DNA from: Chrysoperla carnea
Lineage: Eukaryota > Arthropoda > Insecta > Neuroptera > Chrysopidae
Length of the DNA: 64,000 bases
NCBI RefSeq assembly: GCF_905475395.1
Contig: NC_058340.1
Coordinates: forward strand, 76,796,181-76,860,180
Direction of reading: 5' to 3'
Shown piece after piece: positions 62,636 through 64,000 of this stretch. The notes beneath the pieces are model-generated. The model made no database searches. It was given only the letters and a program-made list of their open reading frames with translations, and had not been told where the DNA came from. Both the position numbers and the translations under genes were made by a program. Position 1 is the stretch's first letter; the number at the start of each line of letters is the position of its first letter.

Positions 62636-63175
62636 ATATGACTGGATAAAGTATAAATTAGCAAAAAATGATAAAATTTGTCATTTTACTATTTAAACAA
62701 AATTTTTCTTCTAGGGTGCCATAAAAATACATTGACATTTTGATTCAAGTTTTGCAATGTGTATATATAAGAGGCAAATATGACTTTATTAAGAAGAAAT
62801 TAGCCAAAAATTATAAAATCATTTTTCTAAAAATATTTTTTGAAAAATTTCGATTTTCCATCAAGGGTGCCATGACTACACAAAAATTTGACATTTTGAT
62901 GCAAGTTAGTCGATGTGCATATATTAAGGTTTGATATAACTGGATTAAGTATAAATTAGCCAAAAATGATAAAATTTGTCATTATACTATAACAAATTTA
63001 TTTTTGAAAAACGTCGATTTTATTTCTAGGGTGCCATGACAATACAAAACATTGACATTTTGATCCAAGTAAGTCGATGTGCATATATCGAGGTCTTATA
63101 TGACTAGATTAAGTATAAATTAGCCAAAAATAATAAAATTCGTCATTTTACTATTAAAAATTTGGAAAACGGTTG
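62636..63175. repeat. ~160-bp satellite array, right part
   Basis: About three and a half more units of the 56562-58963 satellite, starting mid-unit with the LINE target duplication and ending at tttggaaaacggttg. Confidence 0.85.
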
Positions 63176-64000
63176 ATCCTGTAGTCATCCCTGTAACGTC
63201 CCGCTAAGTATTGACTCATAACGTGTAAAAAATTTTATCTATTCTGATATATTCACTCGCATTTTATTGTAATTAGATGTGATCTTAGACTAAAATCTGA
63301 TTAAATTTTTACAATCATACTAAAATTTTTGAACGGAGTATTGGAAATAGAGGGAATAAGATAATAAAACTTGTGTAGAAATGTGATAGATTACTGTTTT
63401 ATTAAATTATATTACAAAAAAAATAATATACAATAATTAAGTGTAACAAGTATATATTTTCACATTTTTTTAATAGATCCTTTCAATTCAATATAAATAT
63501 GCACTCTTATTTAATAATATATGTTGATCCTATGAATAGGACCGAAAATTATTACAATTACAAATTATTTTCAAATGTATTTAATATAAATTGTAAAAAT
63601 GTTATATAATTATTATTCTAATTGGTGTAACTTTATAATAAATATAAGTAATTTAGTTAATATAATTTATTTTACAGAAGATTATATACAAATATATACA
63701 CACATTTTCATGTGTATAAAATATGTGAACAGTCATTTGTCATTCAAGTATGTAAACTTACGGCATAAATAATTATTTTTAATTTTTCTAAAAAAAATTT
63801 TATGGCATTATTGATAAAAAAGTCATTTTTATAAAAATCATTTTTATCGTTTTTTTTCGACAACGATATAATACGAACAAACAAACCGATTACGACCGAC
63901 TTGGTGGCGATCGATGTAGTTTTTACACGTTGAGAGCTGATTAGTTTTTGAAATCGATCGGTAGTTCCCTGAGCTCAAAAATGAAGATGTTCGATGCTTT
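63176..64000. other. Right-hand flank, no gene seen
   Basis: AT-rich, with several tgtataaa-like strings. The last ~200 bp are less AT-rich (gattacgaccgacttggtgg; gaaatcgatcggtagttccc) and resemble the edge of another repeat. No ORF above background. Confidence 0.35.

Overview
This is an AT-rich eukaryotic nuclear window, almost certainly from an insect or closely related arthropod. The evidence is two spliceable or conserved animal genes, GT-AG introns, AATAAA signals, Pao/BEL, Ty3/gypsy and copia-type retroelements, an APE-type non-LTR element, P-like (THAP) and hAT-like DNA transposons, satellites and no operon structure. I cannot name the species from sequence alone.

Real host genes are few. 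(1) 176-301 (+) looks like the last coding exon of an unidentified gene that begins left of the window, with a poly(A) signal at 336. (2) 24110-24871 (-) is an intronless mitochondrial ribosomal protein L24 gene (mRpL24). (3) 29850-47266 (+) is a complete TEX261/Svp26-family gene in four exons (29850-29919, 30001-30080, 32878-33217, 47151-47266; 201 aa), whose third intron is about 13.9 kb and full of palindromic repeats. Everything else is repeat DNA.

Layout. 0.6-11.65 kb: a ~62-bp satellite into which a decayed Pao/BEL element (BEL-1, +, 2604-11083) has inserted. Its 5' LTR holds a nested inverted-repeat element that itself holds a hAT-like element; its gag holds a copia-like solo LTR with a 5-bp duplication; its 3' LTR holds a small TA-flanked MITE. 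11.65-16.85 kb: a second BEL (BEL-2, -) split by a 1.26-kb P-superfamily relic encoding a THAP domain. 16.85-23.1 kb: copy A of a terminal-inverted-repeat element packed with TGACGTCA, TTACGTAA and TGAGTCA motifs (called CRE-TIR here), interrupted by a TTAA-flanked MITE and by a gypsy element with identical 125-bp LTRs. 23.1-47.3 kb: mRpL24, CRE-TIR copy B, and TEX261 with foldback elements in its introns. 47.5-54.2 kb: a long inverted-repeat region containing a 4.0-kb transposon with ~745-bp TIRs and a decayed large protein, plus CRE-TIR copy C. 54.3-64 kb: dispersed repeats and a ~160-bp satellite split by a full-length-sized APE non-LTR retrotransposon with a 12-bp target duplication.

Most insertions can be ordered in time because empty sites exist within the window (other LTR, other satellite unit, other repeat copy). 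The most unusual item is the CRE-TIR family: three copies of a mobile element whose body consists of densely repeated bZIP-type palindromes, one of which abuts a TATA box plus TCAGTT initiator at canonical spacing. No RNA genes, CRISPR arrays or bacterial features were found.
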